Part shown: in pieces, positions 16,552-25,418 of the stretch
Layout: the number at the start of each line of letters is the position of its first letter
Position numbering within the stretch: position 1 is the first letter of the stretch
Assembly: GCA_020635275.1 (NCBI GenBank)
Contig: JACKAA010000001.1
Span: forward strand, 248,001 to 312,000
Direction of reading: 5' to 3'
Length of the DNA stretch: 64,000 nucleotides
Origin: Ignavibacteriales bacterium
GTDB lineage: Bacteria > Bacteroidota > Ignavibacteria > Ignavibacteriales > Melioribacteraceae
Position numbers and translations under genes: made by a program
Notes under the pieces: generated by a model
Told to the model about the DNA's origin: nothing
Seen by the model: the letters and a program-made list of their open reading frames with translations, nothing else
Databases searched by the model: none

Positions 16552-17058
16552 ATGAAAAAATTCTTTAAATATTTTCTACTATCTGCTCTTATTTTAATTT
16601 TAGAAAATTGTTCATATTCTTTTACCGGGTCTTCGGTTCCTAAACATTTACAAACTATTGCAATTCCTTTTTGTATTGATAGAAGCGGAAGCGGTGAACC
16701 CACAATGGCTGATGATTTTACCAATACTTTAATTGAACAATTTATTAGCGATAATTCCCTTTCCATAACTGATAAATCCAAAGCTGACGCAATTCTAGAT
16801 TGTACAATAAATTCCATCTCTGATGCTCCAACAGTAATTGAAGGCGGTGAAAATGTTTCTGCCAGAAGAATTACAATTAGTGCACGTGTAATTTATAAAG
16901 ATTTTGTAATGAAGAAAACTGTCTTTGATAAGAACTTTTCAAATTACGGAGATTACGTTAATTCAGGAGATATTTTTACAAATAGAGGTGATGCTATACA
17001 AGTGGCAATTGATAGAATTACTGAAGACATTCTTCTTGCAGTTGTTTCAGATTGGTAG
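16552..17058 (+). CDS. lptE: LptE-family LPS-assembly lipoprotein
   Basis: 168 residues. A hydrophobic N terminus ends in a lipobox-like LENC with Cys20 as the probable acylation site. CSYSFTGSSVPKHLQTIAIPFC is typical of Bacteroidota LptE-family proteins, which plug the LptD barrel and help insert LPS into the outer membrane. Downstream of the sigma-54 activator, an arrangement conserved in the phylum. The family is divergent, so assignment rests on the N-terminal pattern, size and synteny. Confidence 0.82.
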   Translation: MKKFFKYFLLSALILILENCSYSFTGSSVPKHLQTIAIPFCIDRSGSGEPTMADDFTNTLIEQFISDNSLSITDKSKADAILDCTINSISDAPTVIEGGENVSARRITISARVIYKDFVMKKTVFDKNFSNYGDYVNSGDIFTNRGDAIQVAIDRITEDILLAVVSDW

Positions 17059-17196
17059 CATATTGTAACATCTCTAAATTATACTTATATTAAATGCTCG
17101 TTTTTTATTGAATTTTGTTTGTTCAGAATATTGTGAGTATTGATGTTTTGACGGACAAAATTTTTTGTTTAAACAATTTTTATTAAGGGTGAGTAA

Positions 17197-18663
17197 ATGC
17201 TTTTTGATGAAATTATTTTAGTAACATACATATTGACTATGCTCGTCCTGCTATTCTTTGCCAGTCATGGTATTATAATGTTATTTTACCACAGAAAATA
17301 TATTGAAAATATACCGTCACCAAATGATGATTTTGAATTGAAAAGTGTTACTGTTCAGTTGCCAATATATAACGAACAATATGTAGCAGAAAGACTAATT
17401 GAATCTGTCTGTAAAATTGAATATCCTAAAAATTTATTAGAAATTCAGGTATTAGACGATTCAACAGATAAAACCGTAGAAATTTTAGAACAACTTGTAA
17501 ATAAAAAAATTCTTGAAGGTTTTGACATAAAACATGTTCGCAGATCAGATAGAAAAGGGTACAAAGCCGGAGCACTTAAAGAAGGATTAAAAACTGCAAA
17601 AGGTGAACTTATTGCTATTTTTGACGCTGACTTTGTTCCAAATCCGGATTTCTTAAAAAATACTTTAAGATATTTTACAAATCCTAAAATTGGCATGGTT
17701 CAAACAAGATGGGAACACCTTAATGAAGATTATTCAATCTTGACAAAAATTCAAGCATTGGCACTTAACGGTCATTTTGTGATGGAACAGCCAATTAGAA
17801 ATAGAGCTGGATTTTTTATCAATTTTAATGGAACAGGCGGAGTTTGGAGAAAAGAATGTATTGAAGATGCAGGAAATTGGCACGACGATACAATTACCGA
17901 AGATTTAGATTTAAGCTACCGTGCTCAATTAAACGGCTGGAAATTTATCTACCTTAGAGATATTACTACTCCTGCTGAATTGCCAGCAGAAATGAATGCA
18001 TTAAAAGCTCAGCAATTTAGATGGACGAAAGGTGCAATTGAAACTGCTAAAAAATTATTGCCTCAAGTTTGGAGATCGAAAATTCCTTTGCGGATCAAAT
18101 TGCAATCTACATTTCATTTGACAAATAACATAGTGTTTCCGTTTATTCTTATTGCCGGAATTTTAAATGTTCCTCTTATATTTATTAAGAACAGCGGACC
18201 TTATGCAATATTTTTTAATTTTATGTCAGTTTTTGTAATTGCATTTATAAGCTCTTTTCTTTTTTACCTTTATGCACAAAAAGATGTTTATTCAGATTGG
18301 AGAAAAAAAATAGCTTTATTTCCAATATTTATGGCCGGAAGCATGGGCTTTGCGGTAAATAATTCAAGAGCAGTTTTTGAAGGTTTGTTAGATAGAAAAA
18401 GTGAATTTGTTAGAACACCCAAATTTAAAATTGTTAATAAAAATGATGCAATTATTCCCAATTCTACTTACATGGCTGCACACAAATTAAATTCTACAAT
18501 AATTGTGGAAATTATTTTAGCATTTTACTGTCTTATTGGTGTACTTGCTTCAATTTATTTTATGGAAATTGCCGCACTTCCATTTCAATTAATGTTCTTT
18601 TTAGGATTTTCATCAGTGGCTGGAATGTCAATTAAACAAACTTTGGATAAAAAAAATACTTAA
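17197..18663 (+). CDS. Membrane glycosyltransferase family 2 (CesA/CslA-like)
   Basis: 488 residues. One N-terminal membrane helix, a GT-A catalytic domain and about four C-terminal helices. Processive-type motifs are all present: VLDDSTDKT, FDADFVPNP, TITEDLDLSYRAQ and QQFRWTKGA (QxxRW). This is the architecture of cellulose synthase-like/glucomannan synthase-like GT2 enzymes common in Bacteroidota and Ignavibacteria. The start has a good ribosome site (AAGGGTGAG). Sixteen bp before a TPR gene, suggesting an operon. Sugar donor and product are unknown; a polysaccharide or glycolipid of the envelope is likely. Confidence 0.88.
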   Translation: MLFDEIILVTYILTMLVLLFFASHGIIMLFYHRKYIENIPSPNDDFELKSVTVQLPIYNEQYVAERLIESVCKIEYPKNLLEIQVLDDSTDKTVEILEQLVNKKILEGFDIKHVRRSDRKGYKAGALKEGLKTAKGELIAIFDADFVPNPDFLKNTLRYFTNPKIGMVQTRWEHLNEDYSILTKIQALALNGHFVMEQPIRNRAGFFINFNGTGGVWRKECIEDAGNWHDDTITEDLDLSYRAQLNGWKFIYLRDITTPAELPAEMNALKAQQFRWTKGAIETAKKLLPQVWRSKIPLRIKLQSTFHLTNNIVFPFILIAGILNVPLIFIKNSGPYAIFFNFMSVFVIAFISSFLFYLYAQKDVYSDWRKKIALFPIFMAGSMGFAVNNSRAVFEGLLDRKSEFVRTPKFKIVNKNDAIIPNSTYMAAHKLNSTIIVEIILAFYCLIGVLASIYFMEIAALPFQLMFFLGFSSVAGMSIKQTLDKKNT

Positions 18664-18678
18664 AGGAGAATTCCTTTT

Positions 18679-19308
18679 ATGGATAAATTTGCTTTGGTTT
18701 ATGAATTTAATAAAGAATCGCCATTAATTACATACAAAGCATCCAAGGAATTAGAAGCAAAAAATTATTCTCGAGCATTAGAATTATTAAATTATGCTAT
18801 CGAAAAATATCCTTATCATCCACTCGCCTATTTTCTGTATTCTTCTGCATTAGCGTATAACAAAGAATTTGACAAAGCTAAAGAATTTGTAGCAAAAGGC
18901 GATGATATTTTGGGAGTAAAAACCACTGCCGAATATTATTTAAACCAAATTGAAAAAATAAAGTTAGAATCTGAAGGTATTAGCCTTAATTTTGATGACA
19001 CCGTTAATGAAGTATTAAATGAATCTTTTCTTGAACCGGAAGAATTTGAAACCGTGGATGCTTTCGATTTAATTAGTGAAAAAGATGATGATTTAGAAAT
19101 TGACGATTCTTCAAAATTTGATGATGTATCTATTGTAACAGAAACCTTAGCAGAGATTTATGCTTCACAAAGCAATTATGATGAAGCTATTGATATTTAT
19201 AAAAAACTTGTAAATATTAAGCCGGATTTAAAAGAAAAATTTGAACATCGAATTACTGAGCTAAAACTTGCTATAGAAAATAAAAAACAAAAAAGATTTG
19301 GAAACTAG
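18679..19308 (+). CDS. Tetratricopeptide-repeat protein
   Basis: 209 residues, no signal peptide. Two TPR-like helical hairpins near the N terminus (residues about 24-80, with ALELLNYAIEKYPYHPLAYF) and one near the C terminus (about 150-190, LAEIYASQSNYDEAIDIYKKLVNIKP) flank a very acidic linker. AAAGGAGA lies nine bases before the ATG. Likely a cytoplasmic scaffold; cotranscription with the preceding glycosyltransferase and the following nucleotidyltransferase suggests a shared envelope task, but no specific role can be given. Confidence 0.85.
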   Translation: MDKFALVYEFNKESPLITYKASKELEAKNYSRALELLNYAIEKYPYHPLAYFLYSSALAYNKEFDKAKEFVAKGDDILGVKTTAEYYLNQIEKIKLESEGISLNFDDTVNEVLNESFLEPEEFETVDAFDLISEKDDDLEIDDSSKFDDVSIVTETLAEIYASQSNYDEAIDIYKKLVNIKPDLKEKFEHRITELKLAIENKKQKRFGN

Positions 19309-19373
19309 TATAAAATCCTCATTATTTATTCCCATCAATTTATTTAATTTGAAAAATTTTTAATCTTGGAGAT

Positions 19374-20882
19374 ATGATGACATTATCAAGAAAAAATAAT
19401 GTAAACAATTTAATTACTAAATATTCTTCTTCCTTTGATTATAAAAATAAAGAAACTGCCATAATTTTAGCTGCTGGACATGGAAAAAGAATAAAATCCC
19501 AAACATCAAAAATGCTGCATAAAATTTGGGAAAAACCGACAGTTCAAAGAGTTTTTGAAGCATGTAAAAAAGGTTTGCCCAAATCAAACTCCATAATTGT
19601 AACCGGAATAAAAGCTGAAGATGTAATTCAGGTTATTGGGGAAAAAAGAAATAATATATTTGCATTTCAAGAAGAACAAAATGGAACCGGTCATGCAGTG
19701 CAAATAGCCCTTCAAAAAATCAGTAAGAAAAAATACAATGGTATTGTCTACATTCTTCCAGGAGATATGGGATTAATTGACGAAAATACCATGAAAATGT
19801 TTAGAAAGGAATTTATTAAATCAAAATCCGATATGATGGTTTTAACTGGAATTTATAGTGGAAATCCGGATGAAAACAGTTATGGAAGAATTGTAAGAGT
19901 AAAAGATGTGGATGATAAAGGAAAATCTTCAGGTAAAAATGCCGGAAAAGTTATTGAAATTATTGAACATAAAGATATCTTAAATCTTGATGATAAAAAA
20001 CCTCTTGTTAGAAATATAAATGGACAAACTTATTCATTTACAAAGAAAGAACTTATAAATAATAACGAGTTTAACTCTGGTGTTTTTGCATTTAAATATG
20101 AGTATTTGGTAAAGCTTATTAACAAAATTAAGAGTGATAACGTTCAGGGTGAAATTTATATTACTGATTTAATAGCTCTGTTTAATAAAAATAACTTAAG
20201 TGTTGGAGCAATAAGTGCAAAGCAACAGCACGTTATTATGGGTTTCAATAATAAATCTGTTTTAAAGGAAATGGATGCTATTGCAAGAAAGCTGGCCTAT
20301 GAACAAATTAAAGATATAATTGCCATTGATGATCCTGATGACTTTTTTATTGCTGAAGATGTAATTGAAGAAATTGTCAAACAGGATAAAAAAGGAACTC
20401 CATTAGATATTAAAATTGGAAAAGGAGTCCATGTTGGTGAAGGAGTGAAATTAAATTATAACATTAAATTAAGAAAAAATGTATATGTTGAAGGAAATGT
20501 ATATTTAGGTAAAAATGTTATTATTGGTGAAAATGTTCACCTTTCATGTTTTCCAAATCAAAAATTAGAGATTGGTGATAATGTAGAAATTCTTTGGGGT
20601 GACATTATTAAGGGAAATTTGGTTATTGGAGAAAACTCACGAATTGAATCCAGTGTGAATATTACCGGCAGCGATGAATATCCCACAAGAATAGGAAAAA
20701 ATGTTATTATAAAAGGAACTAGTTATGTGTTTGGTTCTGTAATTGACGATGATTTATTTGTTGAACATAGTGTTTTAATAAAAAAGAAAGTAGATAAACT
20801 GATTAGAAAAGATGGAAAAGTTCAGGATATAAAATTCTTTTTACCTATGCCTGAAGGTATTGATGCAATTGAAGATTTATAA
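19374..20882 (+). CDS. GlmU-like nucleotidyltransferase with left-handed beta-helix domain
   Basis: 502 residues. The N-terminal domain follows GlmU uridylyltransferase closely: LAAGHGKRIKS, SKMLHKIW, QNGTGHAV, PGDMGL with the metal Asp, YGRIVR, and GEIYITDLIALF. Residues about 345-480 are hexapeptide repeats of a left-handed beta helix. The acetyltransferase motifs expected near the C terminus of true GlmU (the catalytic histidine region and the segment binding acetyl-CoA) are not recognisable, so it may only make a nucleotide sugar. ATG codons at 19374 and 19377 both follow GGAG; the second has better spacing. Ends just before a strong bidirectional terminator. Confidence 0.8.
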   Translation: MMTLSRKNNVNNLITKYSSSFDYKNKETAIILAAGHGKRIKSQTSKMLHKIWEKPTVQRVFEACKKGLPKSNSIIVTGIKAEDVIQVIGEKRNNIFAFQEEQNGTGHAVQIALQKISKKKYNGIVYILPGDMGLIDENTMKMFRKEFIKSKSDMMVLTGIYSGNPDENSYGRIVRVKDVDDKGKSSGKNAGKVIEIIEHKDILNLDDKKPLVRNINGQTYSFTKKELINNNEFNSGVFAFKYEYLVKLINKIKSDNVQGEIYITDLIALFNKNNLSVGAISAKQQHVIMGFNNKSVLKEMDAIARKLAYEQIKDIIAIDDPDDFFIAEDVIEEIVKQDKKGTPLDIKIGKGVHVGEGVKLNYNIKLRKNVYVEGNVYLGKNVIIGENVHLSCFPNQKLEIGDNVEILWGDIIKGNLVIGENSRIESSVNITGSDEYPTRIGKNVIIKGTSYVFGSVIDDDLFVEHSVLIKKKVDKLIRKDGKVQDIKFFLPMPEGIDAIEDL

Positions 20883-20890
20883 AAACAAAA

Positions 20891-20919
20891 AAGCGATTTC
20901 GGATATTCCGGAATCGCTT
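20891..20919. terminator. Bidirectional terminator between the GlmU-like gene and rpsT
   Basis: AAGCGATTTCGGA pairs with TCCGGAATCGCTT (one G-T) around a three-base loop. It is preceded by an A-run (T-run for the minus strand) and followed by TT. It sits between convergent genes ending at 20882 and 20951, so it can stop both. Confidence 0.85.
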
Positions 20920-20950
20920 TAGTAATCTATATTAAAGTATTATTGTGTTC

Positions 20951-21211
20951 TTATTTAGCTTCTAAACTATTTACAAACTTTGTAAGTTTGGATTTTTTTC
21001 TAGCAACATTATTTTTATGAATTCTACCTTTAACGGCTGTTTTATCCAAATATGCAACAGCTTCTTTTAAATTTTCTTCGGCAGCAGCTTTATCTTTAGT
21101 ATCTAAAACTTTTTTAACCAATGTTTTAACTTTAGAAATAGACGCTTTATTATTTGCTCTTCTCTTCTCGCTTATTTTAATTCTTTTCTTTGCCGACTTA
21201 TGATTTGCCAT
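20951..21211 (-). CDS. rpsT: 30S ribosomal protein S20
   Basis: 86 residues, highly basic. MANHKSAKKRIKISEKRR at the N terminus and GRIHKNNVARKKSKL near the C terminus are diagnostic of S20, which binds 16S rRNA early in small-subunit assembly. Monocistronic, with its own terminator at 20891-20919, and divergent from queE. Confidence 0.97.
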   Translation of the reverse strand: MANHKSAKKRIKISEKRRANNKASISKVKTLVKKVLDTKDKAAAEENLKEAVAYLDKTAVKGRIHKNNVARKKSKLTKFVNSLEAK

Positions 21212-21340
21212 TTTTTCCTACTTAAAATTATTTAGAAGAGAAAGTTAGAAAAATTATTTTTTTTGTGCAACATTAAATTGTTCAAAAACTGATAAATAAT
21301 TACTATTTTTGCATGAAAATATGCAAGAAAGAAGTAAAAA

Positions 21341-21979
21341 TTGCTTAAAATAAACGAAATATTTTACTCAATACAAGGTGAAGGCACAAAAACTGGTCAA
21401 CCTTGCATTTTTATCCGCTTAACTTACTGCAACTTAAGATGCACTTATTGCGATACTGAATATGCATTTTATGAAGGTAAAGATATGAGTATTGATGAAA
21501 TTTTTACCGAAATTAAGAAGTATAATTGCAATTTGGTTGAAGTAACCGGCGGCGAACCTTTAATGCAAAATGAATCATTTGATTTAATGACACAATTATG
21601 CAATTCTGGTTATTCGGTAATGTTAGAAACAGGCGGCAGCTTACCAATAATTAATGTTGATCAAAGAGTAAAAATAATTTTAGATTTAAAATGTCCATCC
21701 AGCGGAATGGAAAAAAAGAATGATTACAGCAATATTGATTTTATTAAACAAAGTGATGAAATTAAATTTGTCATAGGCAATAAAGAAGATTTTGATTGGT
21801 CGAAAGAAATTGTTAAACAATATAATTTAGATTCAAAATGTGTTGTTTTATTTTCACCAGTTTTTGGTAGAATAGAGAATAGAGAACTAGTTGATTGGAT
21901 TCTAAAAGATAATCTTAATGTAAGATTTCAAACACAATTACATAAATATATTTGGGAACCGGATAAAAAAGGCGTATGA
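21341..21979 (+). CDS. queE: 7-carboxy-7-deazaguanine synthase QueE
   Basis: 212 residues, radical SAM enzyme. FYSIQGEGTKTGQP and TYCNLRCTYCDTEY (CxxxCxxC cluster motif) with VTGGEPLMQ identify QueE, which contracts carboxytetrahydropterin to 7-carboxy-7-deazaguanine in queuosine synthesis. The start is TTG; nearby upstream ATGs at 21313 and 21321 are out of frame. A short hairpin (TTGCAT/ATGCAA, 21309-21326) lies just before the ribosome site. The stop overlaps the queD start by 4 bp. Confidence 0.94.
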   Translation: MLKINEIFYSIQGEGTKTGQPCIFIRLTYCNLRCTYCDTEYAFYEGKDMSIDEIFTEIKKYNCNLVEVTGGEPLMQNESFDLMTQLCNSGYSVMLETGGSLPIINVDQRVKIILDLKCPSSGMEKKNDYSNIDFIKQSDEIKFVIGNKEDFDWSKEIVKQYNLDSKCVVLFSPVFGRIENRELVDWILKDNLNVRFQTQLHKYIWEPDKKGV

Positions 21980-22410
21980 AAATAGCAAAAGAATTTAGAT
22001 GGGAAATGGGACATAGACTTCTTTGTCATAATGGAAAATGTTTCAATTTACATGGTCACTCATATAAACTTATTGTAGAGTTTAAAGGCGGAGTTGAAAA
22101 AAATGGAATGGTTCTAGACTATTTTGATGTAAAAAATATTGTGGGACCAATTGTTGAAGAGTTGGATCACACATTTATAATTAATGATAAAGATTCTGAA
22201 TTAAAGGAAGCAATAGAAAAATTAAACTCGGCACATGTAATTGTTGATTTTGAAACTACTGCAGAAAATTTATGTCATTATTTTTTGAAAAAAATTAGAG
22301 AAGCTGATTTACCTTCAAATATAACTGAAATTATGGTAAAAGTTTGTGAAACAGAAAATACTTATGCTGAAGAATCTGTCTGCTTAATTGATTACAACAA
22401 CCATGATTAG
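21976..22410 (+). CDS. queD: 6-carboxy-5,6,7,8-tetrahydropterin synthase QueD
   Basis: 144 residues of the 6-pyruvoyl-tetrahydropterin synthase family. Zinc ligands are in FRWEMGHRL and NLHGHSY; KCFNLHGH places the catalytic cysteine as in QueD; LDHTFIIND and the Glu near CETENTYAE complete the active site. It makes the substrate of QueE from dihydroneopterin triphosphate. Coupled to queE by an ATGA overlap. queC and queF are not in the window. Ends 3 bp from a convergent gene. Confidence 0.94.
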   Translation: MKIAKEFRWEMGHRLLCHNGKCFNLHGHSYKLIVEFKGGVEKNGMVLDYFDVKNIVGPIVEELDHTFIINDKDSELKEAIEKLNSAHVIVDFETTAENLCHYFLKKIREADLPSNITEIMVKVCETENTYAEESVCLIDYNNHD

Positions 22411-22413
22411 AAA

Positions 22414-23037
22414 TTACCTCCATCTTTTTGATGGATAAATTCTAATTCCGGCTGTTGCCATAAGAGCAGAATATGAATCATCATTTGCCAGCATTGAGTT
22501 CCAGGAATACAAATATTTTAGTTCGCCAAATAATGCAATTGGACCTTTCGCCAAACTAACTTCTGAGCTAATTCCTCCGTAAATTCCAAAATTTCCAAAT
22601 CCTTCATTCTCATAAATAAATTCACTTTGTGCATTTTTACTTTCTTCATCAATTAATGAAAATGTTATTCCGGTTAATAATGAAATATTAAAAATACTTT
22701 GCGGAATTAAATGATATTGAACTCCTCCGTTAAAAATTAACTGCTTAAAAATTGCAGTATTTTCTTCAATTATGTTTCCTTTAGTGAAATAGCTAGATTC
22801 TTTTCCAAAGTATGAAAATGCACCTTGTATTGTAATTCTGTTACTTGTTGCAATACCTGTTGAGATGCCTAAAATTAAGCCATCAGAAGAACCGTAAATA
22901 CTTTGAAAATTTTTAGATTGAACTCTTAGGTTTCCGGCGTATATTGATAAATAAGATGCTTTCCGTTTGAGAATTTGTGCAGAATTATTTTCAGTATAAA
23001 TAATCAGTAGAATAAAAATTAAAAAAAAGTATTTCAC
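22414..23037 (-). CDS. Outer-membrane beta-barrel-like protein of unknown function
   Basis: 207 residues with a signal peptide (about 1-20). The rest consists of alternating polar/apolar strands with frequent glycine and aromatic residues (LSIYAGNLRV, LILGISTGIAT, FNGGVQYHLIP, FALFGELKYLYSW) and ends near a terminal strand, the pattern of a small outer-membrane barrel. No family can be named. Last gene of the UpxY-YhaM-sirtuin run, 12 bp after the sirtuin gene, so probably cotranscribed. Confidence 0.7.
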   Translation of the reverse strand: MKYFFLIFILLIIYTENNSAQILKRKASYLSIYAGNLRVQSKNFQSIYGSSDGLILGISTGIATSNRITIQGAFSYFGKESSYFTKGNIIEENTAIFKQLIFNGGVQYHLIPQSIFNISLLTGITFSLIDEESKNAQSEFIYENEGFGNFGIYGGISSEVSLAKGPIALFGELKYLYSWNSMLANDDSYSALMATAGIRIYPSKRWR

Positions 23038-23049
23038 AATGTTATGATT

Positions 23050-23799
23050 TTAGATTTTTAAAGTTGCAGCTAAATTAAATATTTGAGGTAATATTTCACC
23101 TGATTTGCCAAAAATTGAATAATCTGCTGAATATGTCAATTCGGTTGGTTCAATATTAATTTCAACTATGTAGGCTCCATAATTTTTTGCAGTTTGCGGA
23201 ATATAAGCAGCCGGATACACAATTGCAGAAGTACCTACAACAAAACAAATGTCGCATTCTTTTGCAAATTTTTCACTATTAGGAAATGCATCACCTCTTA
23301 AATTTTCGCCAAACCAAACTACGTCCGGTCTTATAAGACCATTGCATTTTTCACAATGAGGTACTTTTTTTTCAAATTTTAATTCTTGATGATTGTAAAA
23401 TGTCTTACAGTCAATGCAAAAGTTTCTTACAATACTTCCGTGCAGTTCTTCAATTTTTGTGCTGCCAGCTCTTGCATGCAAATTGTCAACATTTTGCGTA
23501 GAAATATAAACCTTAAAAAATTTTTCAAAATCAACAATTGCCTTATGTCCATTATTTGGTTTAGATTCATCAACAATTTGCCTTCTGTATTGATACCATT
23601 CCCAAACCATATCCGGATTTTTCATAAATGCATTGAAATTTGCTAGTTCTTCAGGTTTTAATTTATTCCATAATCCATCTTTGCCTCTAAAAGTTGCAAT
23701 ACCGCTTTCAGCTGAAATTCCGGCTCCTGTAAAAAATAAAAGTGTGTCAGCTTTTTTTAAACGTTCGGCAAATTCTTTTTTGAATTCCAATTTTTCCAT
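23050..23799 (-). CDS. cobB: NAD-dependent protein deacylase (sirtuin, CobB/SIRT5-like)
   Basis: 249 residues. TGAGISAESGIATFRG binds NAD; TQNVDNLHARAGS and ELHGS hold the catalytic His; four zinc cysteines occur in CIDCKTF and CEKCNGL; PDVVWFGENL and VVGTSAIVYPAA complete the fold. WYQYRR carries the Tyr-x-x-Arg pair that in class III sirtuins favours succinyl or malonyl lysine, so desuccinylase/demalonylase activity is plausible beside deacetylation. Five bp after the YhaM-like gene. Confidence 0.93.
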   Translation of the reverse strand: MEKLEFKKEFAERLKKADTLLFFTGAGISAESGIATFRGKDGLWNKLKPEELANFNAFMKNPDMVWEWYQYRRQIVDESKPNNGHKAIVDFEKFFKVYISTQNVDNLHARAGSTKIEELHGSIVRNFCIDCKTFYNHQELKFEKKVPHCEKCNGLIRPDVVWFGENLRGDAFPNSEKFAKECDICFVVGTSAIVYPAAYIPQTAKNYGAYIVEINIEPTELTYSADYSIFGKSGEILPQIFNLAATLKI

Positions 23800-23804
23800 C
23801 TCAA

Positions 23805-24794
23805 TTAAAATAAGGTATCTTTAAAGTCATCAGATTTATTAATATTTCTGGGAATATATAATTGAGTTTCGGCTAAAGGTAAATATTTTGTCCAATTATT
23901 TTTATTCTCTATTTCAGAAATAATTGCACCTTTATAAGCATTTGTTTTTGCACTTAGCTCATCTGCATGATATAATACAATAGCTTCCAGAGTTTTAGGA
24001 ATTACAGGTGAAGCAAATTCTAATTTACCTTGATGACTTAAAACTAAATGGAGCAATTGAGTCTTTATTTCATCAGGAAAGTTTTGAATTTTTGAACATT
24101 CTTTTTCAATAATGTTTGCAATTATAACAATGTGCCCAACCAATTTACCTTTATCCGTATAATCAAATCCCGACTCAAACTCTAATTCTTCAACCTTTCC
24201 AAAATCGTGCAGAATTGCACCGGAAATTACTAAGTCTCTATTTATTTCCGGATGAATGTCGCACATCAAATCGCAAATTTTAATTATTTCAAGAGTATGT
24301 TCAAGCAATCCGCCAATATAAGCATGATGCCAAGCTTTTCCGGCGGGTACTTTTTTGTACTTTTCAAAATTATCTTTAGTTAATATTTGTTCAATTAGCT
24401 TTTTTAAATTTCCTTCAGAGATTTTATTAATTCTATTATCTAACTCAGATTCCATTTCTTGAAGAGGACGTTTGGATTTGGGTAAAAAATCTGATGGATT
24501 AACATTATCCTCTTTTACTGCTAATCTAATTCTATCAATTTTAATTTGAGGCTGATTGTTAAATTCATCAAGCATGCCAAGGATTTTTACTACTTTTCCT
24601 TCTTTGGCATCACTAATAAAAGATTCAAAGCCGTCCCATACTTTTGCATTAAAGCTGTTGCTTTCATCTCTTAATTCCAAATCTAAATATTGCTTGCCGT
24701 TTTTAGTTGTTTTTACAGAAAGATTTGTGAGCAGTAAATAATGCTCTAGTTTTTCATTTATTTTTAGCGAACTCAAAGATTTTTGATTAAGCAT
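23805..24794 (-). CDS. YhaM-like 3'-5' exoribonuclease (OB-fold plus HD domain)
   Basis: 329 residues. The first ~100 form an OB-fold (LDLELRDESNSFNAKVWDGFE and VVKILGMLDEFNNQPQIKI); an HD-type metal site follows (AGKAWHHAYIGGLLEHTLE at about 155 and GAILHDFGKVEEL near 196). This order and length match YhaM-family nucleases, which degrade RNA and single-stranded DNA from the 3' end. Two bp after the UpxY-like gene. The HD residues are intact. Confidence 0.85.
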   Translation of the reverse strand: MLNQKSLSSLKINEKLEHYLLLTNLSVKTTKNGKQYLDLELRDESNSFNAKVWDGFESFISDAKEGKVVKILGMLDEFNNQPQIKIDRIRLAVKEDNVNPSDFLPKSKRPLQEMESELDNRINKISEGNLKKLIEQILTKDNFEKYKKVPAGKAWHHAYIGGLLEHTLEIIKICDLMCDIHPEINRDLVISGAILHDFGKVEELEFESGFDYTDKGKLVGHIVIIANIIEKECSKIQNFPDEIKTQLLHLVLSHQGKLEFASPVIPKTLEAIVLYHADELSAKTNAYKGAIISEIENKNNWTKYLPLAETQLYIPRNINKSDDFKDTLF

Positions 24795-24796
24795 AA

Positions 24797-25327
24797 TTAG
24801 ACTGCCTTTGATGTTTGTTCAATAATGCTATCACGCGGAATTCTTACAACAACTGATCTTCTTAAAAGATCAATTGTAATTGCCAGCATTTTTTCTTGAT
24901 TACCTGTTTCGTAAACAATTCCTTCTACATCTTTAAATGGACCTGAAATAATTTTTACATGACTTCCAATTGCTAATTGATCAGTTACTGTTATGTCACT
25001 TCCCTTTTCCAGCATTTTCTGTAAATTTTCAATTTGCCAGTTTGGTACTATTGCCGGCTTACCTTGAAAAAAAATTGATCTTACAATTGCATATTGTTCT
25101 AATGCAATCAATCTATCTTTTTCAGTGCCTTTTACAAAAATATAACCGCTAAATAAAGGTTCAGTAACTTTCTTCTTTCTATCACTCCATTGCTTTACTT
25201 TGGTAATTGTCGGAAGATAATATTCAATTCCACAAGCCTTAAGCTGAGTTTCAGCTTTAAACTCATGTCTTGGTTTTGTGTAAAGTGCATACCATTTTTT
25301 TTCCACTGAAAAATCAGGATTTACCAA
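24797..25327 (-). CDS. UpxY/NusG-like transcription antitermination factor
   Basis: 176 residues. A NusG N-terminal domain (KKWYALYTKPRHEFKAE, FSGYIFVKGTEKDR) and a C-terminal KOW domain (GSHVKIISGPFKDVEGIVYE) give the UpxY layout. UpxY-type factors usually open capsule or polysaccharide loci; here the following genes encode a nuclease, a sirtuin and a barrel protein. The start is TTG with AAAGGA eight bases upstream; no ATG lies near the N terminus. A housekeeping NusG is not excluded, but the linked secE/rplK genes are absent. Confidence 0.85.
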   Translation of the reverse strand: MVNPDFSVEKKWYALYTKPRHEFKAETQLKACGIEYYLPTITKVKQWSDRKKKVTEPLFSGYIFVKGTEKDRLIALEQYAIVRSIFFQGKPAIVPNWQIENLQKMLEKGSDITVTDQLAIGSHVKIISGPFKDVEGIVYETGNQEKMLAITIDLLRRSVVVRIPRDSIIEQTSKAV

Positions 25328-25418
25328 ATTAATTTCCTTTCGAATGAATATTAAAAAACATCACAAAAATAAGTAATAAATAAATTAAATTTTACTGATT
25401 GGACTAAAAATGAAAACT

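Noticed and set aside
21212..21340. Possible preQ1 riboswitch upstream of queE
   Set aside because: The characteristic C-rich loop and A-rich tail of preQ1 aptamers are not present; only a short hairpin is seen.
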